Shown here piece by piece: positions 36,382 to 44,449 of a stretch of DNA of 64,000 bases. Position 1 is the first letter of the stretch. Every line of letters starts with the position of its first letter. The notes beneath the pieces are model-generated. The model was not told where the DNA came from. It did no database searches and saw only the letters and a program-made list of their open reading frames with translations. This stretch comes from Paenibacillus mucilaginosus 3016 (GTDB taxonomy: Bacteria; Bacillota; Bacilli; Paenibacillales; NBRC-103111). Position numbers and translations under genes: made by a program. The stretch spans positions 4,606,001 through 4,670,000 of the forward strand of contig NC_016935.1 of the NCBI RefSeq assembly GCF_000250655.1, given 5' to 3'.

Positions 36382-37221
36382 ATGGAACAATCCAACCCTA
36401 CACGGCTTCAAGAGCTGGCGCAGTTTTTGAGAACCCGCCGTGCCCGTCTCTCGCCCGAGCAAGCGGGTCTGCCGAATGAAGGGCGCCGGCGGACTCCGGG
36501 TCTGCGGCGCGGGGAAGTCGCGCAGCTGGCGGGCGTCAGCGTGGACTGGTACACCTGGCTCGAACAGGCGAGAGACATTCAAGTCTCGGCTCAAGTGCTG
36601 AACAGCATCGCAAGTGCCCTCCGGCTCGATACGGATGAACGGAAGCACTTGTTTATGCTGGCCCTGCAGCAGCTTCCGGCCGAACCGATCGCCGCAGACA
36701 CCGCCGTAAGTATGACGCTTCAAACTTTTCTTGATCTGCAGGGGACAAGCCCCGCCTATGTGTACGATCAGCGGCTCAATATCGTTGCCTGGAACAGGGC
36801 TGCAAGCCTGATATACGGGGATTACGAGGGCATGTCGATGCGTGAGCGGAATTCGGTATGGCGGACGTTTCTTTCCCCGTATGTACGGCAGCTGCTCCAG
36901 GAGAACTGGGAGCATCACGCCCGGCACCGATTGGCCCAGTTTCGCGCGTGCTACGCACAAGCCGTCGGTGATCCCTGGTGGACGGATCTCATCGGGGAAC
37001 TGAATCGGGAAAGCCCGGAATTCAGAGCCTGGTGGCCGCGACACGATGTTCTGAATGGTCCGGAAGGCAAGAAAATCAATCATCACCCTGCAGCCGGCTT
37101 GCTTGTATTTGAGCAGATATCGTTTCGTGCCACGGATGCTTCCCACCTTACAGTCACAATTAATATCCCGTCGGATGAGGAAACGACAGCCAAAGTCAGG
37201 AAACTGCTTCAACGCATGTAG
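36382..37221 (+). CDS. MmyB-like XRE regulator
   Basis: A 279-residue transcription regulator. Residues 8-75 form a helix-turn-helix of the kind fused to MmyB domains, with the hallmark RRTPGLRRGEVAQLAGVSVDWYTWLEQ. Residues 105-275 form the MmyB ligand-binding domain (PAYVYDQRLNIVAWNRAA, RHDVLNGPEGKKINHHPAAG), thought to bind a fatty acid or similar ligand. I choose ATG 36382 (MEQSNPTRLQELAQFLRTRR), although the GGGAG upstream is rather far. It is divergent from the DHA2 pump. Confidence 0.92.
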   Translation: MEQSNPTRLQELAQFLRTRRARLSPEQAGLPNEGRRRTPGLRRGEVAQLAGVSVDWYTWLEQARDIQVSAQVLNSIASALRLDTDERKHLFMLALQQLPAEPIAADTAVSMTLQTFLDLQGTSPAYVYDQRLNIVAWNRAASLIYGDYEGMSMRERNSVWRTFLSPYVRQLLQENWEHHARHRLAQFRACYAQAVGDPWWTDLIGELNRESPEFRAWWPRHDVLNGPEGKKINHHPAAGLLVFEQISFRATDASHLTVTINIPSDEETTAKVRKLLQRM

Positions 37222-37237
37222 AGACTTGGCACATGCC

Positions 37238-37272
37238 AAAGAGACCTGGCTCTTCACCGGGTCTCTTTCTTT
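37238..37272 (+). terminator. Terminator after the MmyB-like regulator
   Basis: AAAGAGACC (37238-37246) pairs perfectly with GGTCTCTTT (37260-37268) and is followed by a T-rich stretch. It may also help to end the converging DinB transcript. Confidence 0.85.
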
Positions 37273-37311
37273 GTAATCTCCCCTAAAGAAAGTCCTCTCT
37301 GAGTCTGCGGC

Positions 37312-37824
37312 TCACTTCCCCTCCGGATAATACAGATCCGTCATCATCGGAGAATAGCCCAGCTGCCGGCCCATGGACAGGATCTGTCCCTTGTGGTGAA
37401 ACTCGTGGGTCGCCGTATGGGTAAACAACCAAAGCGGGGTTATGGCAACGGCATCTTCCTGCCAGGAGGGCGAACCGAGGATTTCCAGATCGGGCTGATC
37501 TTCGAATTCGTTCAAGAACTCTCCGACGAGCAGATCAACTCCCGCGAATACTTCGCGCATCGCCCGTACGTGCAGAACCTGTTCGGCAGGAACTGGCGGC
37601 AGGGTCCTCTTCAGCGCAAAACCGCCTAACCAGAACCGGTAGCAATCCGCCGCATGCGCCTGAAGACTGCGCATCGACCCGCCGCCGAAGCTTTCCATGT
37701 CTCTTACATAGTCCGAAGCTGCGATCGTTTCGCAGTATTGGAATAACACTTCCCTCGTTTGGACAAGCCATTCATACTGCCGGGTTAGTATACGCATGAT
37801 TAGGGGATCATCCTTCCCATCCAT
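37312..37824 (-). CDS. DinB-family protein
   Basis: A protein of about 170 residues with the four-helix DinB/YfiT fold. The usual metal-binding histidines are in LQAHAADCYRFW near residue 57 and in the C-terminal THTATHEFHHKGQIL. Such proteins are thought to be metal-dependent thiol transferases. The start is uncertain: ATG 37824 (MDGKDDPLIMRI) and ATG 37797 (MRILTRQYEW) are both possible, and neither has a strong ribosome site at ideal distance. Confidence 0.82.
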   Translation of the reverse strand: MDGKDDPLIMRILTRQYEWLVQTREVLFQYCETIAASDYVRDMESFGGGSMRSLQAHAADCYRFWLGGFALKRTLPPVPAEQVLHVRAMREVFAGVDLLVGEFLNEFEDQPDLEILGSPSWQEDAVAITPLWLFTHTATHEFHHKGQILSMGRQLGYSPMMTDLYYPEGK

Positions 37825-37880
37825 TAGAATACATCCATTCGTATAAGATGATTGTATAGCTGCCCTCCCCATCTTGTTTC

Positions 37881-38774
37881 TTATCGATTGCCGACTTCGT
37901 TCTGATACGCCCGGAAATAGTCTACAACGACCTCACGGAACTCCAGCGCAGCCCGCGAAATGTAACGGCTTCCGTGCCATAGTAAAGCAATCTCCCGTAC
38001 CAATTCGTGATCCTCTATTTGAAGATAGTGGATCTGTTCCCGTGAGTTCATCGCTGTGCTCGGTATGAAGCCAATGCCGATTCCGGCTTCCACAAGCGCG
38101 CTCAGCCTGGCCGGCTCATTGCCTTCATACACATAGTTCAGCGCAAATCCGGCCGATTGGCATACGGAGTCCACCAAATCGCGGGTAAAGTAGCCTCTTT
38201 TCACCCCGACGAACCATTCGTCCTTAAGCTCCGCCAAAGTAACGCTGCTTCGGCCTGCGAGCCAATGCCCCTTGGGCACAGCTGCCAGGATGGGATCGAT
38301 GTGCACGATCTGGCATTCGATGTCTTCTCCTTGCATGGGAGGTGAGGACAGGCAGTAATCGACCTCTCCGCGATGAAGAAGCGTCACCATTTCCTGCGTG
38401 GTCAGCATTTGAACGTGAAATGGGGTGTGGGGATGCTTTTTGCGAAACGCCCGAAGAATCTGGGGCAGCGTGCTGGCGTTGGTCACCGCCAGTTTGATGG
38501 CGCCCTGTTCCGGGCTGGATAAATCGCGAAGCTCCTGCCTCCCCTGCTCGAGCTCAAACAGCGCTCTTTCGGCACGGTGGAGGAATCGGCTTCCGAACGC
38601 ATTGAGCCGCAGCTTCCTCCCTGTCCGGTCGAATAGAGGGACCCCGAGATCCTCCTCCAGGCGTTGAATCGTTTTGCTCAGCGACGATTGCGTGACATGC
38701 AGACTGCGCGCCGCTTCGGTCATATGCTCCAGTCGGGCTACCGCGAGAAAATACTGCAATTGAAGAAGCTCCAC
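37881..38774 (-). CDS. LysR-family regulator
   Basis: A 297-residue transcription regulator. The N-terminal helix-turn-helix is MTEAARSLHVTQSSLSKTIQ near residues 18-37, and the C-terminal part is a periplasmic-binding-like effector domain. I choose GTG 38774 (translated as MELLQLQYFLAVARLEH) with GAGGAG ten bases upstream over an ATG six codons earlier. It is divergent from an MFS pump, the common place for a LysR protein to control its neighbour. Two ATGAAAT repeats at 38809 and 38822 lie in the shared region. Confidence 0.92.
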   Translation of the reverse strand: MELLQLQYFLAVARLEHMTEAARSLHVTQSSLSKTIQRLEEDLGVPLFDRTGRKLRLNAFGSRFLHRAERALFELEQGRQELRDLSSPEQGAIKLAVTNASTLPQILRAFRKKHPHTPFHVQMLTTQEMVTLLHRGEVDYCLSSPPMQGEDIECQIVHIDPILAAVPKGHWLAGRSSVTLAELKDEWFVGVKRGYFTRDLVDSVCQSAGFALNYVYEGNEPARLSALVEAGIGIGFIPSTAMNSREQIHYLQIEDHELVREIALLWHGSRYISRAALEFREVVVDYFRAYQNEVGNR

Positions 38775-38831
38775 TTCGCACACTCTCCTCATTCATTCCT
38801 TACGATCAATGAAATCATAACATGAAATGCG

Positions 38832-38861
38832 TTGGAATAAATGAGAAATCTCCCTTAAGAT
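38832..38861 (+). promoter_or_regulatory. Probable promoter of the MFS gene next to LysR
   Basis: TTGGAA (38832-38837), 18 bases, TAAGAT (38856-38861). It lies just downstream of the ATGAAAT repeats (38809-38815 and 38822-38828) that may be the LysR site, a layout that suits activation. Confidence 0.4.
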
Positions 38862-38891
38862 GACGTTACTACGCTTTGGAGGGGAGCTCCT

Positions 38892-40276
38892 ATGAATGCT
38901 CGAAACAAGTGGCTGTTAATTTCCGTTGGACTGGGGATCTTATTGAACCCATTGAATTCTTCGATGATTGCGGTTGCCATTCCCAGGCTGCAGCAGGTGT
39001 ACGAACTTGATTTTACCGTGGTTTCCTGGATGATCTTCACCTTCTACATCGCGAGTGCGGTCGCTCATCCTGTCGTGGGAAGAGCCAGCGATGTCTTCGG
39101 ACGCAAGAAGATCTTTCTTGCCGGTCTTGCGGCAGCCTTCGCCGCTTCGTTAGCGGCTGCACTGGCACCAAGCTTCGGGTGGCTCATTGTGATGCGCATT
39201 GTGCAGTCCATCGGAACCAGCATGATGGTATCCGTGGGGATGGCCATTGTGCGGATTCATATTACGGAGAAACAAGCGGCGGCGCTGTCCGTACTGTCCA
39301 TCTTCCAATCCGGAGCGGCAGCGATGGGCCCCTTTATTGGCGGGGTTTTGATTCACTGGTGGGATTGGCCCGCTATCTTTTACGTCAATATTCCGTTCGT
39401 GGCGGCGAGCTTTCTATTCTCTTGGAGGACGATCCCCAAGGACGAGCCGCTTCCAGCCGCTGCACGGGAGATGTCCGCACGGAAATGGATGGAAACCATG
39501 GATGCGCCAGGGATCCTGCTCTTCACCGCAGGTCTGATCGCCCTGCTTGTCGGGTTGTTATCAGCCAAATCAGCTGCGCAGGTCTCATTGCCCTATGTCA
39601 TTCTTGCTTTCACCGGCCTTGTTACACTCGGATTTTTTGTAAGGCATGAATGGAGAACGGCGTCACCCTTTATTCCTCTGCGTACGCTTGCCAAGTTTCC
39701 TGCAATCACCTGGGTTAATGTTGAATTTATGGTTGTGAACGCCTTTTTTACGCACTCTTCTTTGGGATTCCGTCCTACCTGCAAACGGTACGCGGGATCA
39801 GCGAATTCCATACGGGGATGCATATGCTGACCCTAGGCCTGTGCTCGATCCTGGCTTCCCCTGTGGCAGGACGGTGGATCGATAGATCAGGACCTCGGCC
39901 GGCCCTGCTCGTATCCGCTGTTCTGATGACCCTGGGGTCCGTATGGATTGTGTCCTGGAATCCGGCTTCTCCGGTCATCAGTGTGTGCTTGGCGTTAGCC
40001 GCTTTCGGGATCAGCAACGGACTTACCTCTGTCGGAATGCAGGCGGCCTTGTTCCGCAGCTCCCCGAAAGAAATCATCGGCACGGCATCCGGATTATTCA
40101 GTACATCCAGATACCTCGGAACCATCCTCTCCTCCTTATTGACAGGCATGGTGATGGGAGGTCAGTTCAGCTTCGGGGGATTCCGGTGGCTTGGGATGAT
40201 CCTCACGGTCATTGCGTTGTCCCTGGTCTTCATGAGCTGGCGGCGCCGGGAGTCAGTGCAGGTGGAGGCGTCGTAG
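38892..40276 (+). pseudogene. MFS transporter, one-base frameshift
   Basis: The first frame starts at ATG 38892 with GGAGGGG seven bases upstream and encodes the N-terminal two thirds of an MFS pump (LGILLNPLNSSMIAVAIPRL; PVVGRASDVFGRKKIFLAGL). It runs to VNAFF and then turns into a spurious tail. A second frame supplies the rest, beginning LQTVRGISEFHTG and ending at 40276. One extra T in the six-T run 39744-39749 would restore NAFFYALFFGIPSYLQTVRG, a classical motif of these pumps, and a 461-residue protein. Substrate unknown. Probably controlled by the divergent LysR regulator. Confidence 0.86.
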
Positions 40277-40291
40277 ATTTCCGGACCCATG

Positions 40292-41110
40292 CTAATATCT
40301 TTTTAACCAATCCAGGATGATATCGACGGATTCCTTATATCTCTGGCCCGCGAGCAGACCGGTATGGGTTGTGTTCCAGAGCCCTTGATATGCAGCCCGG
40401 AGATGCTCCGCGGTTACCCTGCCCCGCCGGTCGTCCTCGTCAGAGGCAACGGCTTTGATCACCAGGCACGGGCAGGAGATCGCACGGCTGTTGATGGATA
40501 TCCCCTTACTCTCGGAGGAAAAGGAAAACGCGCGGACTGCCCTCGATGACTCCATGGCCAGATACTTTCTTTGAAAAGCAATGTCATCCGCCGATTCATC
40601 CAGACTTGTATCTTCTTCACGGGTTGGTGCAGGCTGGATGATGCCGGGTGTCGTGTCCTCCAATACCTGGTAGGGTACAGCTTCATGCACTTCCCTGCTG
40701 ATGACCGAATCGACCAGCACCAACCCGGCGATCCGGACGGTTTCCGCCAGCTTCTGCCCCAAGATCCCACCCATACTGAACCCGATCAGAACCGGGGGCA
40801 TACCACACGCTGCGATAACCTCCTGGATGTCCTCCAGATAATTCTCGAACGTGATTGTCGTCATATCCATCACTCTGCTTTTGTAGTGGCTTCTCAAGTT
40901 CATGACATAGCACGGCCACCCTTCACCGATGAAGTGAGGAATGTATTTGCCCCACATCCAGCTTCCGGTGAAGGCACCGTGTACAAACAGCAAGGGGGGT
41001 CTGCCGTGGGCCGTTTTGACGGGATCACCCTCGAATACTTCCAGAAATAAGTCATGTTCCCCTATGTATTTCCCCGTATGATCGGGCCATTCTTTCGTGT
41101 AATCTATCAC
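40292..41110 (-). CDS. Alpha/beta hydrolase
   Basis: A 272-residue alpha/beta-hydrolase fold protein. The start is GTG 41110 with GGAGGAG six bases upstream. The oxyanion-side motif is LLFVHGAFTGSWMW near residue 40, the nucleophile elbow is GFSMGG with Ser near 113, and the C-terminal His is probably in NTTHTGLLAG. Substrate unknown. It is convergent with the MFS gene. The site at 41133-41146 just upstream resembles the operator of the next gene, a MarR regulator, so the two probably form one regulon. Confidence 0.9.
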   Translation of the reverse strand: MIDYTKEWPDHTGKYIGEHDLFLEVFEGDPVKTAHGRPPLLFVHGAFTGSWMWGKYIPHFIGEGWPCYVMNLRSHYKSRVMDMTTITFENYLEDIQEVIAACGMPPVLIGFSMGGILGQKLAETVRIAGLVLVDSVISREVHEAVPYQVLEDTTPGIIQPAPTREEDTSLDESADDIAFQRKYLAMESSRAVRAFSFSSESKGISINSRAISCPCLVIKAVASDEDDRRGRVTAEHLRAAYQGLWNTTHTGLLAGQRYKESVDIILDWLKRY

Positions 41111-41132
41111 GTCGATCTCCTCCCGCCATTTG

Positions 41133-41146
41133 ATTTGATGTCAAAC
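41133..41146. promoter_or_regulatory. Second copy of the MarR operator, before the hydrolase gene
   Basis: ATTTGATGTCAAAC matches the perfect palindrome at 41603-41616 (GTTTGATATCAAAC) in 12 of 14 bases. It lies 23 bases before the hydrolase GTG start and between it and the stop of the MarR gene. Confidence 0.6.
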
Positions 41147-41167
41147 TAATTAACCGAAAATAAGGTG

Positions 41168-41590
41168 TCAGAAGTTTTGGTCAATTTTTTTCAGAATGCG
41201 AAGCAGGTCTTGTTGCTCCTTGTCAGAAATATTGAAGTAAAATACGTCTAACACTTCTCGGGAAATGGATTCGAAGACCGGCTCCAATTCGCTCCCTTTC
41301 TGTGTTAAAGCAGCATAAACAACCCTCGAGTCCTCTGTGTCCCTTTCCTTGGTCACATACCCGAGACGGACCAGCTTATCGACCAGCGCGGTGACGGTGG
41401 ATTTATCTTTATGAATCCTCTTGGCTATGTCCGCCATAGGGAGCCGGGGGTTCGCGAACAGCGCATAGAGGATGTCCCCATGCGAGGTGCCGATCCCGTC
41501 AACCCCATGCTTCCCCAGCTCCAGAACAATGAACCGGTTCACCTTGTCTCTGATTTTGGCAATGAATGAAATAACATCTCTGGTTTCCAT
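41168..41590 (-). CDS. MarR-family regulator, probably leaderless
   Basis: A 140-residue winged-helix regulator: the recognition region is MADIAKRIHKDKSTVTALVD and the wing is YVTKERDTEDSRVVYAALT. The ATG at 41590 (METRDVISFIAKIRDKVNRF) has no ribosome site, and it lies only seven bases after a TATAAT, so transcription would start at or next to the A of the ATG. That points to a leaderless message. No better start exists downstream. The promoter spacer is filled by a palindrome, so the protein should repress itself. Confidence 0.9.
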   Translation of the reverse strand: METRDVISFIAKIRDKVNRFIVLELGKHGVDGIGTSHGDILYALFANPRLPMADIAKRIHKDKSTVTALVDKLVRLGYVTKERDTEDSRVVYAALTQKGSELEPVFESISREVLDVFYFNISDKEQQDLLRILKKIDQNF

Positions 41591-41596
41591 AACCGC

Positions 41597-41625
41597 ATTA
41601 TAGTTTGATATCAAACAATTGTCAA
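41597..41625 (-). promoter_or_regulatory. Consensus promoter with MarR operator in the spacer
   Basis: On the minus strand TTGACA (41620-41625), exactly 17 bases, TATAAT (41597-41602): a perfect consensus promoter. The spacer begins next to the -10 with the 14-bp perfect palindrome GTTTGATATCAAAC (41603-41616). Confidence 0.9.
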
Positions 41626-41668
41626 TAACTGGATAGGCTTCCTGCGCAGCCGTCCCACCGATTGGAGC

Positions 41669-41700
41669 GAAAAGGCACGCCGAAGGAGATTCGGCTGCCT
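41669..41700 (-). terminator. Terminator after the RibD-like reductase
   Basis: On the minus strand AGGCAGCCGAA pairs with TTCGGCGTGCCT apart from a bulge (41673-41700) and is followed by TTTT. Confidence 0.75.
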
Positions 41701-41707
41701 CTTCCTC

Positions 41708-42286
41708 CTACCCCTGCTTCAGCTGATAACGCAGCAGAACATTGCCGGAGGCAAACGCCTTTGTCTCCGTCAGTGTGAGTCCGAACTCATAGACATGTTC
41801 GAAAAGCGGTTTCCCCTGCCCCGCCACCACCGGTGTGAGGATAAATACGTACTCGTCAATCAAGCCTTCCGCAGCCAGCTGCCGGACGATGGTGCCGCTG
41901 CCCATAATCAGAATATCGCTGCCTTCCTCTTCCTTCAATCTCTGCGATACTTCGACTACGGAGCCGTTGAATCGCCTGGTATTTGCCCAGGTAATCTCTT
42001 TTTGTTCGCTTGAGAACACGATCTTCGTCATGGCCGTTAGTTCTTCTGCCACAGCTTTCCATTCTTTCGGAGCACGGGGATCATGAAGGATGGGCACCCA
42101 GTTTCGCTCAAACCCCCGGTATGTATGCCCGCCAAGGATCAGTGTGTCCAGCGTCCCACCCCCGGAACGTACGGCGATATCCACTTCCGGATCCTGCACG
42201 AACCAATCCATGCCGAAAGTGTTCTCATTCAAACTCGCAAAATAACCGTCGATCGAAATCCGGTTCAGCATGATGATTCTTCTCAT
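41708..42286 (-). CDS. RibD C-terminal / dihydrofolate-reductase-like protein
   Basis: A 192-residue reductase of the RibD C-terminal family. ATG 42286 follows GGGAGTGAG. Typical features are RIIMLNRISIDGYFA at the N-terminus, LILGGHTYRGFE near residue 50, and the nucleotide-binding turn ILIMGSGTIVRQLAAEGLID near 125. Stand-alone members reduce unknown substrates and are not the riboflavin enzyme itself. No riboflavin gene is near. Confidence 0.9.
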   Translation of the reverse strand: MRRIIMLNRISIDGYFASLNENTFGMDWFVQDPEVDIAVRSGGGTLDTLILGGHTYRGFERNWVPILHDPRAPKEWKAVAEELTAMTKIVFSSEQKEITWANTRRFNGSVVEVSQRLKEEEGSDILIMGSGTIVRQLAAEGLIDEYVFILTPVVAGQGKPLFEHVYEFGLTLTETKAFASGNVLLRYQLKQG

Positions 42287-42372
42287 TTTCGCTCACTCCC
42301 GACGATTTTGTTCAAGACCATCTTACACCCGCGTCTGCCTCCATAATTGTATAATCCCGTCAATTGGAAGCG

Positions 42373-43209
42373 TTACATGTAGGATGATCCCGTCTCATCG
42401 ACGTGCAGTTCCGTCTCTCTCAGGGTGAGGATTTTGGGACTGACGAAGGAAAAGGTTCGGATCTCACGGATAAAATGCGACTGGTCATAATAGTTAAGCT
42501 CCTGGGCGACATCCGATAATCGCTCGAACTCACCCGAGTTGATTAACCTGATCGCTTCGTTGACCCGGATGAGCCTGATGTACAGCTGAGGCGCCATGCC
42601 TACCACGCGGGCAAAGCGCTTTTGAAATTGACGCTCCGAGATGGGAAATTCGGACAACACCCGGCTGACGGAAAGATCGGCAAGGTTCCTGCGCATATAG
42701 TCCAGCACCTGTTCCATCAATTCGTCTCTTTTATGAGGCTGTTCCAATCTTTGGGTTAAAAAGGCCTCGAGCAGCGCGACCCTGTGCGCGTCCGTTTCGG
42801 CTGACAGCAGTTTGGCCTCCAGCGCTTCCGCACCGAACTGACCTGCTGACAGACTCTTTCCATGCAGGGAGGAAGCGTCCATGCCGAACAAAGAGTAAAG
42901 CGCATGGGACTTGAATACGACCTGGATCGTTGTGAAGGGCGCGGCTTTAAAGCGCATCACACTTGGCTCCGAGCCTTGACCGTGCAAAAATAGAAGAGGA
43001 ATATCCTTGATTACGGAGCTTGGTGTTTCTATACTTTCGACTGCCGCGGAACCGTCCTCACAGCGCTGGTACAACATCCCCGGCTGCCCGCTGGGACATA
43101 CTTTGACCTCACCCGCTTCGCTGTTCTTCTGTGTCGTAACACGGATACATTCGATATCACGAGATAATGGAGGCGACGGCTTGATTACGGAAAATTGGAT
43201 CGTATTCAT
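42373..43209 (-). CDS. AraC-family regulator
   Basis: A 278-residue regulator. I choose ATG 43209 (MNTIQFSVIKPSPPLSRDIE) with GAGG ten bases upstream; the open frame extends further up but crosses the promoter region of the divergent Lrp gene. The N-terminal half resembles the DUF6597 sensor type (YSLFGMDASSLHGKSL). The C-terminal half has two helix-turn-helix motifs: DLSVSRVLSEFPISERQFQK and ERLSDVAQELNYYDQSHFIR. Target unknown. Confidence 0.88.
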   Translation of the reverse strand: MNTIQFSVIKPSPPLSRDIECIRVTTQKNSEAGEVKVCPSGQPGMLYQRCEDGSAAVESIETPSSVIKDIPLLFLHGQGSEPSVMRFKAAPFTTIQVVFKSHALYSLFGMDASSLHGKSLSAGQFGAEALEAKLLSAETDAHRVALLEAFLTQRLEQPHKRDELMEQVLDYMRRNLADLSVSRVLSEFPISERQFQKRFARVVGMAPQLYIRLIRVNEAIRLINSGEFERLSDVAQELNYYDQSHFIREIRTFSFVSPKILTLRETELHVDETGSSYM

Positions 43210-43401
43210 GTGCTCATCCTCATTTCGGAAGGAATAGCGGTATACTTCTTCATTCCTCCGAACAATCCTGCCCCGAAACAAACAGGCAGGTGAATGCCAT
43301 CCCACAATTCTGTTTCGACTGGCAGTAATGTAGTGACAACGTATGGAAGGGAGCGTACAATTGGATGAGGATGATCCTTTTGGAAAATGAGGTGCCGATA
43401 C

Positions 43402-43884
43402 ATGGATCAAATCGATTATAAAATCTTGTCGTCGCTGCACGATAACGCCCGTATGCCCATATCCGAGTTGAGCCGGATGATCGCCATGTCGCAGCCGGCG
43501 GTAACGGAAAGACTGCGGAAGCTGGAAGATCAGGGGGTCATCACCGGCTACCGGGCGGAGATTTCGCCGCGCAAGCTGGGCAAGCATACCACATCTTTCG
43601 TTTTGTTCAAGACGAATAACTGCAAGGACTTTCTCGCTTTCACCGAAACGTCTCCCGAGGTGATCGACCTGTACAGGATCAGTGGGGAATACAATTATTT
43701 GATGAAGGTGCTGACCGAAACTACCGAGTCGCTTGCCGCCTTCCTCGACGCCTGCAGCGCTTTCGGATTCTCAACCCCACTTATCGTGCTTTCCACACCA
43801 TTTGAGGACAAAAGTCCGGTGGCCGACCGATTATCGGACGAAGCATCGCAGGGGAAACCGGAACCGGTGGCGCGTGGAATGTAA
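43402..43884 (+). CDS. Lrp/AsnC-family regulator
   Basis: A 160-residue regulator starting at ATG 43402 with GAGGTG seven bases upstream. The helix-turn-helix is MPISELSRMIAMSQPAVTER near residues 18-37 and the effector domain follows (SGEYNYLMKVLTETTESLAA). Lrp proteins of this size sense amino acids. It is divergent from the AraC gene and ends in a strong terminator. Confidence 0.92.
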   Translation: MDQIDYKILSSLHDNARMPISELSRMIAMSQPAVTERLRKLEDQGVITGYRAEISPRKLGKHTTSFVLFKTNNCKDFLAFTETSPEVIDLYRISGEYNYLMKVLTETTESLAAFLDACSAFGFSTPLIVLSTPFEDKSPVADRLSDEASQGKPEPVARGM

Positions 43885-43910
43885 GAGCTCAGAGGATCGA
43901 GAACAACAAT

Positions 43911-43947
43911 GACCCCCTCAAGGTCAATACACCATGAGGGGGTCTTT
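43911..43947 (+). terminator. Terminator after the Lrp gene
   Basis: GACCCCCTCA (43911-43920) pairs perfectly with TGAGGGGGTC (43935-43944), followed by TTT. Confidence 0.88.
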
Positions 43948-44153
43948 GGACTACCTGCTGCTATTTGTCCTGCAGGGAATATATACTTCGAGCTCCGATC
44001 GGGGTTACCTTCCCGATACCGTTCGTCGGACGCCTCGAAATCGAAGCCTTGCGCCCCGCCTTCCCCGCTCCAATCCCACAGCTTTTCGCCGCTGTCCGGC
44101 AGCCGAAGGTCGTAGAGGCACCCGAACGTGAATCCGGGTCGGCTGTTTCCGAA
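43948..44153 (-). other. Coding-like stretch in frame after the zinc-ribbon stop
   Basis: The same minus-strand frame that ends at the TAA of the zinc-ribbon gene stays open for about 70 more codons with normal gene-like codon use and a protein-like composition (GCLYDLRLPDSGEKLWDWSG, then GFDFEASDERYREGNPD). There is no start codon or ribosome site at its head. It may be a decayed gene, a readthrough extension or the tail of a gene fused by mutation. I recognise no family. Confidence 0.35.
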
Positions 44154-44372
44154 TTAGTTTCTAAACGAATGGGGAGCTTTCACTCTCAAGGAGTCCACTT
44201 CTCCGCAATCCAGGCAAAATTCCAAAACGAGCTCCGAACCGCCTATGGCGAATCTTGCTTTAAGGGGGTAAACGCTGCCCTCCCCCACGATCTTGCCATG
44301 ACCAAACTCCGTGCCGCCGCACCGCTTGCATGACTTTAATGCGGAAGTCTGGCTGTCGTTATCGTGTTCCAC
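44154..44372 (-). CDS. Small zinc-ribbon protein
   Basis: A 72-residue protein starting at GTG 44372 with GAGGAGG seven bases upstream. Two CxxC pairs, CKRC at residue 14 and CLDC near residue 55, should bind one zinc. The middle YPLKARFAIGGSELVLEFCL is strand-rich. No function is known to me. It follows the alcohol dehydrogenase after 77 bases and could be read from the same transcript. Confidence 0.75.
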   Translation of the reverse strand: MEHDNDSQTSALKSCKRCGGTEFGHGKIVGEGSVYPLKARFAIGGSELVLEFCLDCGEVDSLRVKAPHSFRN

Positions 44373-44449
44373 TGAGGTCCCTCCTCTGTTCCATCCCCCC
44401 GGATAGGATAGGAGCTGACACCGGTGGAGTCCCGATGCCAGCTTCGTTG

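Noticed and set aside
36091-37257. Minus-strand open frame of 388 codons opposite the MmyB-like regulator
   Set aside because: It crosses the divergent promoter region and lies antisense to a clear helix-turn-helix protein; composition is not protein-like.
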